NCBI GenBank assembly: GCA_030272585.1
Contig: BSYQ01000014.1
Coordinates: 1,674,001-1,738,000, forward strand
Source: Bryopsis sp. KO-2023
Lineage: Eukaryota > Chlorophyta > Ulvophyceae > Bryopsidales > Bryopsidaceae
Direction: 5' to 3'
Length of the DNA stretch: 64,000 bases
Part shown: positions 48,782-59,481 of the stretch, piece after piece
How positions within the stretch are numbered: the first letter of the stretch is position 1
Layout: each line of letters opens with the position of its first letter
Translations under genes and position numbers: made by a program
The notes under the pieces: model-generated
What the model saw: the letters and a program-made list of their open reading frames with translations, nothing else
Told to the model about the DNA's origin: nothing
Databases searched by the model: none

Positions 48782-49862
48782 ATGAGGGTGGCGGTTATTG
48801 CTCTCGTCGTGTTCGGTGTCTTGGCGGTTTCCGACGCTTGGCGTACGGGCCGTGCAACCTTCTATGGCGACCAGCCTTGGTTGTGGGATATTCACAAGTG
48901 AGTGATCGGCCTGGCGGCGCCGCCGCCGTTCAGATACATCCCACGCTCCATGTCGATTGCGGCAATTGCTCGTCCTGGCGGCTCGTGGTGAGAATTTGCT
49001 TGGTGTTTTTAAATGTTGCAGGGGTTCGTGCGGATACGGCCAGTTGGACCCCAACAAAGGAACTGGCTGGGACATTGCCGCTTTGCCTGATGGTCACTAC
49101 GAATTCTCGGGCTCCTGCGGGTATGATTCTCCAATGATTTGTATTTGGAAGTACATGCATGTTATAAAACCTGACCCTGGAAAGAATGTACTGCACTGGT
49201 TCTGGAATGACATGCTGATTCTTGCTGTGTTTTTGTTTGGCCCCATGCAGTCGGTGTTATGAAGTTCGTTGCAAACCCATGAGCTTCAAGGACAACTACG
49301 GAAATGCCCTGGACAGAACCGGTGCATGCTACGATCCATCCAAGGTCATCACCTTGACCATCACAGACACCTGCCCTTGCAACTACTCCGGAAACTTCTA
49401 CTCCAACAAGAGGTGGTGCTGCATGGACATGGAGCACCTGGACATCTCCGTATACACCTATGATAAACTGGCGGATCGCCGCTGGGGGGTGATTGGTCTG
49501 GAGTATAGGCCGGTGCCCTGTGGTGGTGGAAGTATTGGCCCATCCAAGCGAACAGACATTCACCAGTCCACCAACGGCCAAGGAAGCAGGTTTGATTTCT
49601 TTGTTTATATGGTTTTCCTCTCGTATACCATTGAAAGCGACATTTTTTGGGTGCATTTAGATCGTTGTCGATATGGTGTCTTGCCCCACTCCATATTTTA
49701 ATCGTATTGAAAAAAAAGTGTTGTTTGACCTGCCTGGATAGAATGCATCAAAATATGGGCACATTCTGAAAGCTTGTTCTTGATTGCAGGATGGATTGGC
49801 TGAAGAGTGCAATCAATGAAGGTGATGCCACCGTCCAGGCTTTTGATGGAACTGGCAAGTAG
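48782..49862 (+). CDS. secreted single-domain expansin
   Basis: Non-enzymatic wall-loosening protein. Exons 48782-48897, 49022-49120, 49251-49589, 49790-49862; 627 nt, 208 aa, all junctions in frame. Signal peptide MRVAVIALVVFGVLAVSDA is followed directly by the double-psi beta-barrel domain: RATFYGD (TATFYG in plants), GSCGYGQLD, SGSCGRCYEVRC, ITLTITDTCPCN, and HLDIS, which corresponds to the HFD motif with its key Asp kept. GVIGLEYRPVPC closes the domain. Cysteines match the expansin pattern. The usual C-terminal CBM63 cellulose-binding domain is absent: after a linker the protein ends RMDWLKSAINEGDA...GTGK. This implies either a wall of unusual composition or wall targeting by another route. 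Confidence 0.9.
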
Positions 49863-51532
49863 ATTACAACTTGAAACTTTAGTTGTGCTACTAATGCCAG
49901 CCAGATCTTATTTGATGGTGAAAATTGGAGTCTGGTATTTGAGGTTTTTTGTACCTTCAAAAAAGGAGAGGGTGATGTGTTTTTAGATTCTGGGCTGAAT
50001 TGACGGTGGTTGGTGATGGACTTTGTTGTTCGAGTATTTAGAGAGGATTTGACCACTGCATAAATTTCCAGCAAACGTGTAGCTTCTCGGAAGGTGCATT
50101 TTGACTTTTCTTTTTTACTTTGGGGAACAACCATTGACCCTGCTTACAGTCAGAAACTCAGAATGTCGAGTTTTCTGAAGGGGTTGGGGGTGTGTCCAAA
50201 TCTTCTCAATAGATCTATTGATTATTATTTTCTGAGTGATATAGCATGGCTTTTCTGTGGAAGATGTTGACCAGGAGATGTCATTGTAAATAATTTCTTG
50301 AATCCTCCAGCTGGGGGGAAAAAAAGACAGTGAGGAAGCTTGATTTTGCAGACAGGCCTCAACCAGAGCTGGGCAGTTTTTGCCTATGTCGTACTCACAA
50401 AGTTGGTATCATCATTGTACGACATTGGCGAGGATAAAACTATCCACCTTTTTGAAGGTCGCTGTTGTGAGAGTAAACACCTGCGTTTTTCAGGGAGCGA
50501 TGGAGATGCCACAATTGTATTTTATTTTGTGCTGGATTTTCCTGGAATGAATGATTGTCTCGACACTACGCTGCCGGCATGTTTTTGTCTGACCTGTGAA
50601 CAGAGCGGTGGCTCCATACCTCACGATGGATTCGACAAAATCATCTCTGGGAATGTGAGCGCCACTAACAAACCAGTCCCCACCCCCCCCTCAAAATGAC
50701 ACACACTCCATCCTCCCAAAAAAAAGAAAAGCAAAACTGAAACAGTTGAAAAAAAGCATATATTTAAACAGCTCACGAGCATGGGAGGGTAAGGAAGCCA
50801 ATCTCCTTCCCCCTCCACCTTTATTTGAAAAAAAATAATGTTGTCAAAAAGAATTTTCTGGACGTCAGCAAGAAATGAACAAGAGTATTCGACAGCAAAA
50901 AATAAAAATAATAATGTCAACTTTTCCTAACTAAAAACGCTCGACGGTTAGCGTTATGTTGACATGGACGACCTGCCTTTTCCCGTCAGGAAATTCCAAA
51001 CCCCCTTACTGTTACAGTGTAACGCCAAGTGAATGTCAGATTTACAGTTTTACAGACTACGGTTAGATGGAGTTCAGGTCGAACGAACGGTGGACAGTCG
51101 CTGGGGTGGTTCTAGTTGGAACGAAGAGAACGAATAAAAAGACACGTGACCAGACTGTAATCCATCTCTCTATTGGATAAGACTTGTGTGGACTCTCTCT
51201 TTGACCTACCATACCAACCGCCGCCCACATTCAGCACCACGCGAATCTTGCCAGGCAGAGGAACTTATCCAATCGAGATGTCCAGAGGGACGGCCAAGGA
51301 ATAGAAGGAATCCAGAAAACTCTTGCGAGGTGGGGCATCCCACCAAGACCTGTCTCGACCAAGACCTGTCTCGCTGCGTGTGTGTTATCATAACCAAGCC
51401 CTTATAAAGTCGCACTCGCCCTGGCTCGCACGGATTCGAGGCGGATGGTGTTCCGGCACTGCAGACCTCTCGATGAAGTGGAGTTCAGGGCTGCAGTCTC
51501 AGCTCGACTGAGTTTGGGCAGGGAATTTCAGT
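49863..51532. other. intergenic with no recognised gene
   Basis: AT-rich. A 119-codon frame at 50340-50699(+) has acceptor-like borders (GATTTTGCAG at 50350) but reads as no known domain and does not extend the expansin in frame. From about 50940 to 51660 composition becomes exon-like, hinting at a promoter or leader for a gene downstream. Confidence 0.4.
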
Positions 51533-52522
51533 ATGTCGCGTCGAGACAGTCTTGACCAGGTGTGTTTTTCTCCCTCAGATCGCGCCGCCATATGGTGATG
51601 CATCGACTTCGTCCTAATCGCAATCGACTACTGACAATCTGACGTTCACGAGAACTTTGGGCATCAAGCATACTGAGTATGGTGAGTTGTGTGTATGTGT
51701 GTTTGATCGAGGAGACAATAGGGGATTTCTTTGTTTGAACAGAAACAAGGGGGTTGCACTGAACACTGTATCATTGTAAATTCCCACAGAAACACCCTCG
51801 TTTCTTTCTTTTAATAATCCTGTTGCACCCTTTTCCTACTTGTTTAATTTGGCCTGCACAATTCGACCCAGCAGCGAAATAGTAACGGAAATGGAGTGCA
51901 AATCAAACATTAACTTCTACAGAAAACATAGACAAGATCTGTCGTTTACATTGTGGCTGCAAGGGGTTCATAAGATTTGTCATGGCAGGAGTGTTGCCGT
52001 GATACGGTCTGGAAAGGAACAATCTATTTTGGATTCACTCATCAAAAGGACACAATTTCATTAGTGTAATGTAAGTGATTGACTAAGATACTTGAGATTA
52101 AGCTGATTTCCACATTTTGTCAGTGGAGTCTCCTTTGCATGGATGGAAACTTATATCACCGTGACTAACGTCCAACAATCCAAAAAAAAGCAAGGCATCA
52201 GGTGAGCAATAAGGTTGATATTGTTGGATGCACAGCCACGTAGGCCAGAACGAATTCTCGACAGTGGATTTCCACACGAGAGTCCCCCCCCCTTCGAAGT
52301 GCCAGGAACTGGATATTAATCATGGTGTCCTGGTCTGGTGCAACAAATGATGAGATTCACAGAAGAATTCAGGGATGGTGTGAAAAGAATCATGACTCTT
52401 CCTCCTGGAGTCCTCAGGCTGGAGATAAGCCAGCACCTGGAAATCCCCTACGAATATCCAACTTGGATAATCCAAGTCAATTTTCTCATGCTTTCATCAA
52501 CCATTGGAAAAACATAACGTGA
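51533..52522 (+). CDS. possible unidentified multi-exon gene
   Basis: Weak evidence only. A joined pair of exons, 52125-52200 (VSFAWMETYITVTNVQQ) and about 52310-52522 (NWILIMVSWSGATNDEIH, then a Ser/Pro-rich end to TGA at 52520), share phase and have AG/GT borders. Upstream coding pieces at 51840-52064 (INFYRKHRQDLSFTLWLQG) and an ATG at 51533 may belong to it, but the links are not resolved. No family is recognised. Confidence 0.25.
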
Positions 52523-52531
52523 TGTGCAAAC

Positions 52532-53423
52532 CGATCGATGCATCCGCAAATTTTACCTTCACAAGAGTGAGGAATCTATCCAGCTCCAGATAGAATCGTT
52601 ATCGATCATAGCGACAGTGGATGCTGACATGGGACCTTTTTGTTGGGAGTGCATGTTACTGTTTTTTTAATTTGAACAGATCTCCCGCCGACGAACTTCA
52701 GTTTTCTGCGCAGAGGAATGTAATCTTGCACAGAGAGTACAAGAGGTCCCAGGTCCAGCCAAACTCACCCTATGAGTTTCCTTTTTTGACTGATCCTGTG
52801 TTTGCCTGCATGCTATTTTTCAACTGCAATTACACGACGACGACCTTGCAACACCCATCTCTTTTAATTTCCAACGTTTTTTTTTGTTCGAAAGTCTAAA
52901 TTTTACAATGAGCCGTTCAATTGCGGGTGCGATCTTCCGTCTCCGTACAAGAAAAACAAGGCTTGGTCAAGTCACTCCCCTTCCCCCCCCACCCCCACCC
53001 CAAAAAACACTGCTGCAAGCAACACAAAAACCACCCCATCTGCCTAATAACCCAAACAACGTCACTGAGGGATAGCCCAACCCATTCCACCATTCACATC
53101 CACACCAAACACACAAACTCACACATCATCCCTGCAAGGAAAAAAAATGTCAGAGCACTTTCCTAACACACCCGCTTCCACCACAATGCGTAGATTTAAC
53201 CTTTGTTTTCTTCTTTGTCAATATATGCCAGCGAGAAGCCAGCGAGAAGCAAACCGCACAAAAAAACGAACACAGGAAAGAAAAAAATCCATGATTTTTT
53301 TTTTTTTTACTTTTTTTTTTCGTTTTTTTTCCCCTTGGTTATTGAGCAGGAGGGGGGGGGGCTGTGTTTTTTCTTTTTCTCTTACTGTTGGTTCTTTCTT
53401 GAACCCCCCCCCTTAATCTATTT
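52532..53423. other. intergenic, low complexity
   Basis: One exon-like piece at 52680-52775(+) (SPADELQFSAQRN) bordered by TTGAACAG and GTCCAG, otherwise poly-A/T/G runs and the 3' flank of the BTB gene. No gene is supported. Confidence 0.4.
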
Positions 53424-56400
53424 TTAGAGACCGCTGGCTTCGGACCCGTCGCTTTCTTGACTCATTGAATCCTCCTTGTCGCTGTGGGGCTGCTCCAATT
53501 TTCCTTTCCACAGTTCGCTTGGCATTTGTTTACCCCACCACACCTCGACCTTTCCTTGGCCATCATTACTAATGTCTTGGTACACCAGCTGCCCCCTACC
53601 ACACACACCAGAAATTTGACACCGTTGAAATTCCCCTTCTTCAAACACCACCCCGACCATTGGTTGATGTTGTTCAAAGGGGAGCCTCGCTTGAAAAAAA
53701 ACTGCAGCTGTTATCACCCCCCCCAGGGGACCCCCCCCCCCCCCCTCAAAAAAAAAACCCTGCCATTCGACTGCCAGTAACAGAAATTGCAAACAAAGAT
53801 GCTGGATTGTGTTGTTGCTTACCTCTCACTAACATAGCTTCCGCCCCCACCGCCACCTCGGCCCCCACCCCCTCCAGAATAACCACCCCCACCACCCCCT
53901 CCTGAGCATCCATCCCCACTCACACTGCCTACACCGCCCCCGCCACCAAACCCACCACAAGGGGCACTATGTAACTCTGCATCCGTCGACGACCTGTCAA
54001 TATCAACAAAAACAGATGCACATATTCAATTCCTGGCGAAACTGATCTATATATATCTGTTCTCTTTCTAACAGATGGCCTTCCCCCATCATTTCTGTGG
54101 GCATTTGGTTGAAAATCAGACATGGAGACCAAAGACTGGCCAAAATTCTGCGATTCTGTGCTTTTACCTGAGTGAGTATCCGTTAGCACCTTCTGTTCCA
54201 TCCCCAGCTCCGCTGGAGTAGTAACCTCCACCACCGCCGCCGTAATGGGCCGGAGCACAGCAACCCCCCTCACCCTTTTCCCCGCCCAAGCCTCGTTCTT
54301 GTGGAGCTCCATTGCCATTGCTTCCAGATGGGCCCAGCTGTGTTTTGCCCCCAACAATCGAAAAAATCAGCAAAACTTAGCCTTCGATCTTTCTCATGAA
54401 TCGATTATATTGGACGATTTTCAATTTTGGGCTGCTCCGAATAGAAGTGCCTACCTCAGCATCGCATCCGTTGAAATCATGGTGATGGCCCCTTGTGCCG
54501 CCGCCTCCCCCTGACACTACCAACAACTCCTCCGATGTGCAGTCAGACCGTGAGGAACCTGCCCACAACACCCCCGTAAAAAAGTCAAAACCTGCACATC
54601 CAAGGCCGCAAGCCAACAAAACTGACACCTTGCTTTTTTCCCTATCGACCCCAGGATAAAGACCTCATATCTCACCAATTTGAGTTGCATCTGTCGCTAC
54701 ATAGGTGCCTCCACCACCACCACTGTCGCCGCTTTCTGGATCCATTTTTGATTGACCTCCCACTAAGATCCTGGATACCACCACTCATCATTAGCACTGA
54801 TGCTCCGTCGATTTTACGTTTGTAGAAGGAAAAAAAAATGAATGTTTGGAAAAAAAAACTGTTGAGACTCTATATATTTATTGGGTTTTTGGTGTGAATT
54901 CCCGGTGGTACCTGAGCCTCCAGCCTTGCTCCAAATGCACTGCACAACCAATTATCGCACCTCTGCCCCCCTTCTTTGAATCGCCATCAGCAGCTTTTGC
55001 TCCTCTACATTACGAAAAAGATAAGGAAAAAAAGAACTGAGCAAATTGGCACAACTATGGTGGTGGCTTTTCACATCTCCTTCAAACAGGATTTGTTTAT
55101 TTACAAATTAGTCAAAAAAAGTCCCTGAAAAAAACAATCATCAAACTGAAATTCTCTCCCCCCCCCAAAAAAAAAAAGAAATAATAATGATAAAAAAAAA
55201 ATAGAATAATTTTAAATGATGATAAGAATACTAAATAAAAAAAATGGTGTAATAGAGTAACTGACCCTGACCCTTCAAAGGGAAAAAAAAATCTATCTTA
55301 TTTATTCTATTTGTTTTTTCTTTTTAATTAATCAAAAAGTTTCCCACCTTGAGAGGACGTAGTAAAATCCTGATCTCGGAACCGTCCAAAATTCCAGTCT
55401 GCCACAGTAGGTAAATGCAACCACCGGCGAGACTCTCCATCTTTCCATGCTGGTGATTCTGGGGGAGGGCGCATCTTTCCTTTCCAGGGTTTCGCCTATA
55501 TAAACCAGCGCAGCCAGCACTCTCTCCTTGATTTCGGTTACTTCTTTCGCCATGGGGTGGCACAGCACTCGGCTGAGCTCGTTGGCGGTCATCGTAGTGA
55601 AACGAATGTTGTTGATGATGCGGTGAATGTAAGTTTGTCGGGCAGACCTGACGGGGCAAGGAATATTTTCAAAACAGTTAAAAAAACCAAAAAACCAAAA
55701 CATACATGACAAAACATGTTTTTATATTCCATTTAAAAAAATGAACAACAAGGATCCTCGCAGGGGCAGTACGGAGCTTTCAGCCTAAATGGAATATTTT
55801 TTTTTTTTGGGGGGGGGGAAATCATCAAAATAAGTACCTAAGATGTTGGAAAAAAAAAGGATATTTTTTCCTGAACGTCGAGAAAGGATTGCTTTCAAAA
55901 GCATATTTTCTTTTGAGCATCGAAAGGGACTGCATAGCAGAAATCTCACCGGGAGTGTTCCACCCAGTTCAACGCAGCTCGAAACAAATCGTAAGTGGGG
56001 CGAGCTTCGCCGTCAGGTAGGCTATTGACGTGGTCGAAAATGGTTTCCAGGGCCAGGAAATCCACCTCCAGAAACTTGGGTTCGTGAATTATGCAATCGC
56101 TGACGCTCATCACATATTCGCAGCACTGGTACAATATTTCGTCGACGTGCTGTTCCGTCGATCGAATCAAAGTTGACCATACGTTTTCGGTCGTCAAAAA
56201 GACCTTTTGAAAAAAAATACAAACCAGAGCAGCATATTTGTCAAGACTTGAATTCAAATTCGGAAATGGTGAACCGACCCCCTCTTCCCCGTCTTTGAAA
56301 GATTTGTCACGGCGGGGTGACAATAAGGACAGCAAGGCATACAATACATTTCTGTTCTGAGCTGGCGGGGGGGCCATGGGCAATACTGGCTTTTTTTCTA

Positions 56401-57484
56401 TTTCTTTATAAGTTAATGGTTGCCTGATTTGTGTTACTGGTATTTCTCGTTTCCCACGAATGCCGAACAATTCTTCCAACCACCCCCCCCCCCCCCTTTT
56501 TTTCTTCAAATCCGTAACCTTGGTTCAATTTTATTCAAGCTTAATTTTGCGTGGTCTGGAGTTGTTGATTAGCTAGTTATTTCACCAATTGGCTGAAAGC
56601 ATCGCTTTGCTCACCTCTGTCTCAAAATATTGCCTGCATGTGTCCACAAGCTCAGGCACATCGAACCTGTCAGAAACTGCCATCAACGGAACGATATCAT
56701 CTTCACGAATATCGATTTCACCTGGAAGCATGACAATGACACCAAAAATTTGTTCATCCGTTTTGCAGTTTTAATCTTTTTTCAGTAACTTTTTTCAGGA
56801 ATTCCAAATTTTTTTGTCAGAAAAACCGCCCATGTCATTCTATAAAAAGTTAACTTTTTTTTCTTGTAACCTTATTTTCCCCTTAACACATGAAAACGGG
56901 GATCAGAATCTCAAGGTAAATTTTTGCCAGAGGATTAAAAAAAAAGAGCGTTTCCTCCTGAAGACATGCCCTGAAAACTCCATGCGACTTTTTTTTTTAT
57001 TATTATTATTATTTTTTTTTTTGGGGGGGGGGGAGAGGGGGGAAGTTCACACCAATCTTTGTGGAAATCTACAGGTGAAACCATTTGAATATCTCTATTT
57101 TTTTTATTTTTCATTTCTCGTTTTTTTTTTTTAATTTTAATTTCAACTCTAATTCTCACCTGTGTAAAAGAACTGGACCATGAGCTCGAGCGCTCTGGGA
57201 TCCACTTGCTTGATCCTGATTTCCCTCGCCCTTCCCTCCGCCATTTCGGAGGACAGCATTCTTGCGAACGGCTTGGAGCAAACGGACAATATCGCCCGGT
57301 GGCAATATATCTTCCTTTCGTCCGGAGCTATGATCGTCACATCGCTCAACTCCGACTTGTTAAAAAGCTTGCCGATGTGGTTTTGCAGGAAATCGCAACT
57401 CTCCAGTTTTCCCTTCAAGCACCGACACCGCCCGGAGTCAACCAAACGAAACATCGAGTTCGGAGATTTCACTTCTTTTAACAT
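53424..57484 (-). CDS. BTB-BACK protein with C-terminal ALK-type glycine-rich domain
   Basis: Exons: 57484-57160, 56721-56615, 56203-55950, 55647-55348, 55004-54912, 54770-54676, 54558-54455, 54337-54168, 53993-53830, 53701-53424; 1890 nt, 629 aa, all phases agree. BTB (about 45-143): SDVTIIAPDERKIYCHRAIL, FARMLSSEMAEGR, MVQFFYTGE, LMAVSDRFDVPELV. BACK (145-300): EPKFLEVDFLALETIF, YDLFRAALNWVEH, TMTANELSRVL. BTB-BACK proteins are usually adaptors for cullin-3 ubiquitin ligases. At about 305 a FTYCGRLEFWTVPRSGFYYV strand begins a Gly_rich domain like that of ALK/LTK, continuing through KKGGRGAI, SGGGGGTYVATD, LLVVSGGGGGTRG, GGGGGGYY and GGGGGRGGGGGGSYV, then an acidic Ser-rich tail. In BTBD1/2/3/6-type proteins this place is taken by a PHR domain. 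The start may lie further upstream; an alternative is M at 57454. Confidence 0.87.
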
Positions 57485-59481
57485 ACTTTTTTATTATTTT
57501 ATATATATATATATTTTTATCTTATTTTTTTTTTTGGTGAGTGGGATGGTTGCAATTAGTAGGATGAAGTTTCAGAACGAAAATCGGATCAGAGGAAGAA
57601 AAGAGAATGCCAATGGCCAGACCATCGCTTACCATTTCATCCAATACAGAGGTTTAAGGTCACGCCACAAATTTTACACAAAATCCTGCCACCTGTCCAA
57701 GTCAAAAAAATAAATAAAAATAAAAACTTCTCCAAAAAAGGTAACAGCAAAAACCACCTCGCTCAACGACCAGAAACAAAAAACAGAGAACTGGCATCCT
57801 TCGTTAACTTTCTTTCAATTTCCTTCTTTTTTTATATTGCCTTCATTTTCAAAAACTAAAATAAAAACGCGAAAAACTAGGGAAGAGATGCGTATCCGCT
57901 GATGAGTCCGGAAAAGAATCTCGAAGGGAGCGTGCGCGCGTCAAAAGACGTCCACAAGCAGCTCGATGCGCATCATATCCCCACCCAGCGAGTGCAGCCA
58001 CGCATCACCGTTTCGAACGCTCTAGGACGAGACCACCACTACGAGGAAAAGCTGTTGCTTTATGCGTAAAGACGACCGCAAACCGAAACCGAGCCCGGGG
58101 TGGTTTTCCACAACCGTCACGCGTTTTTCGCGAGCGCAGCTCCTCGGCACGACCCGCGATATCAAAAAGTTTACGGAAGGTCTGGATTCTTTTCCGGGGG
58201 GGAAGAAAACCAGGGTCGGAATTGCAAAGGCAAATGTACGCTCAGGACGAGGTTTATTTTTCAGCAACTCCGAAAGTCAACGCCAAAAGCTTATTCTCTC
58301 GTCGATGCAACGCGCACGATGCGTTCTCCCGACAAAAAGTTCACGAGCCTTCCGCGAAAAGAAAAACAATGGAGAAATCAAGCGAACGCGCAGGGACATA
58401 GTCGGTATTTTTTTCGTTTCATTTTCTTTCTGTTTCTTATTTATTTCGGAAAAAAGAAACAAAGCACCATCCTATTTGTTCGTGTATCCGTTCCTATTTC
58501 CGCAGCTTACCTTGCCTCAACGATAGGCAGCCGAAAATTAAACAAACCAAACAGAAGTCTCGCAAAAACAGCGTCCTACACGAGATTTCCTGAATTCTTT
58601 TTTGTCTCGGTCTTTCTTCCCCCCAGAGCGTAGGGCACTATTTCCGTCTTTTCCGCCTGCCTTTTTTTTCTTTTTTTACTTTTGCGGGAGGGTGGAAAAG
58701 GATTTCCCCGCTACAATCGAAAAATATTCACAAAGCAACCTGTGCGGATTCTTGCCATGCTGAGACCAGAAACAAACACACTTCGGAATTGTTACCACAA
58801 CAAGAAACAAATCGAAATTGAAGACACGTGGGTCTATGTACGACAGTACGGCAGTTTTGTGTCGTACAGAGGCAGTGACATTTCGTCTCCCAAAAAATCA
58901 CCAATTTTTTAATAAAATAAAACAATATATATTTACGTTGGAAATTCATAAAAACCTTTATAATCCCCTCTGCACAGAAGAATGTACAGTAATTAAAAAA
59001 AATATAGATTTGGCTTAAGATGAGGAACAAGATTGTGCTTCTTTGCACAACAACATATCCTTTGTTCATTTTTTATTTATTATTGTTTTTAGTCGAACCC
59101 CAAGCAAAAGGTGTTTTTTTTTGTTAGCTTCAAAGTCAATCAGAAATTCTGAGAATCCATCACAGCATCCATTAAATTTCGTTCCAACCTTTACACTGAG
59201 CCATTGTTTCCTGCTGAAAACGATTGGCCACAACCCTGTTCCCCCCCCCCCCCCCCCCCCCCCCCCCGGTCCCAATTCCCAATTCCCAAAAGTTTGATTT
59301 ATTACCAAAAACCATCAAGGGATCCTCCAAGGAAAAAATAAACTAATGTACAAACGAGCCATTCCTAAAATAGAAAAACAAAAACCACGAAGCCTGCCCC
59401 TGTCCTAAACTCTCCACCCCCCCCCCCCCGCAACAGATGAAACATCTACAAAAAAAGGCTTTGCCAAAACCATAAGATTTC
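57485..59481. other. intergenic; GC-richer block and poly-C tract
   Basis: 57880-58640 has exon-like composition and open frames in both directions (for example 58062-58526 +) but no recognisable domain; it may be the leader/promoter of the BTB gene. 58835-58868 holds a GTACGACA...TGTCGTAC inverted repeat. 59241-59267 is an uninterrupted run of 27 C, followed by a second run near 59418-59430. Confidence 0.4.
59241..59267. repeat. poly-C tract (27 C)
   Basis: Longest pure C run of the window. On the minus strand it would be a G27 tract able to form a G-quadruplex; it lies in the 3' flank of the ankyrin gene. Confidence 0.9.

Noticed and set aside
50340-50699. 119-codon frame after the expansin as a possible CBM63 exon
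   Set aside because: It does not resemble CBM63 and does not join the expansin in frame without a quick stop.
57899-57935. CTGATGAG core resembling a hammerhead ribozyme
   Set aside because: The following bases do not form stem II (GTCC has no partner before the GAA) and no matching stem I or III flanks are present.
58062-58633. Overlapping plus-strand frames of 154 and 177 codons
   Set aside because: Basic, unstructured sequences in two frames at once with no domain; more likely 5' flank of the BTB gene.
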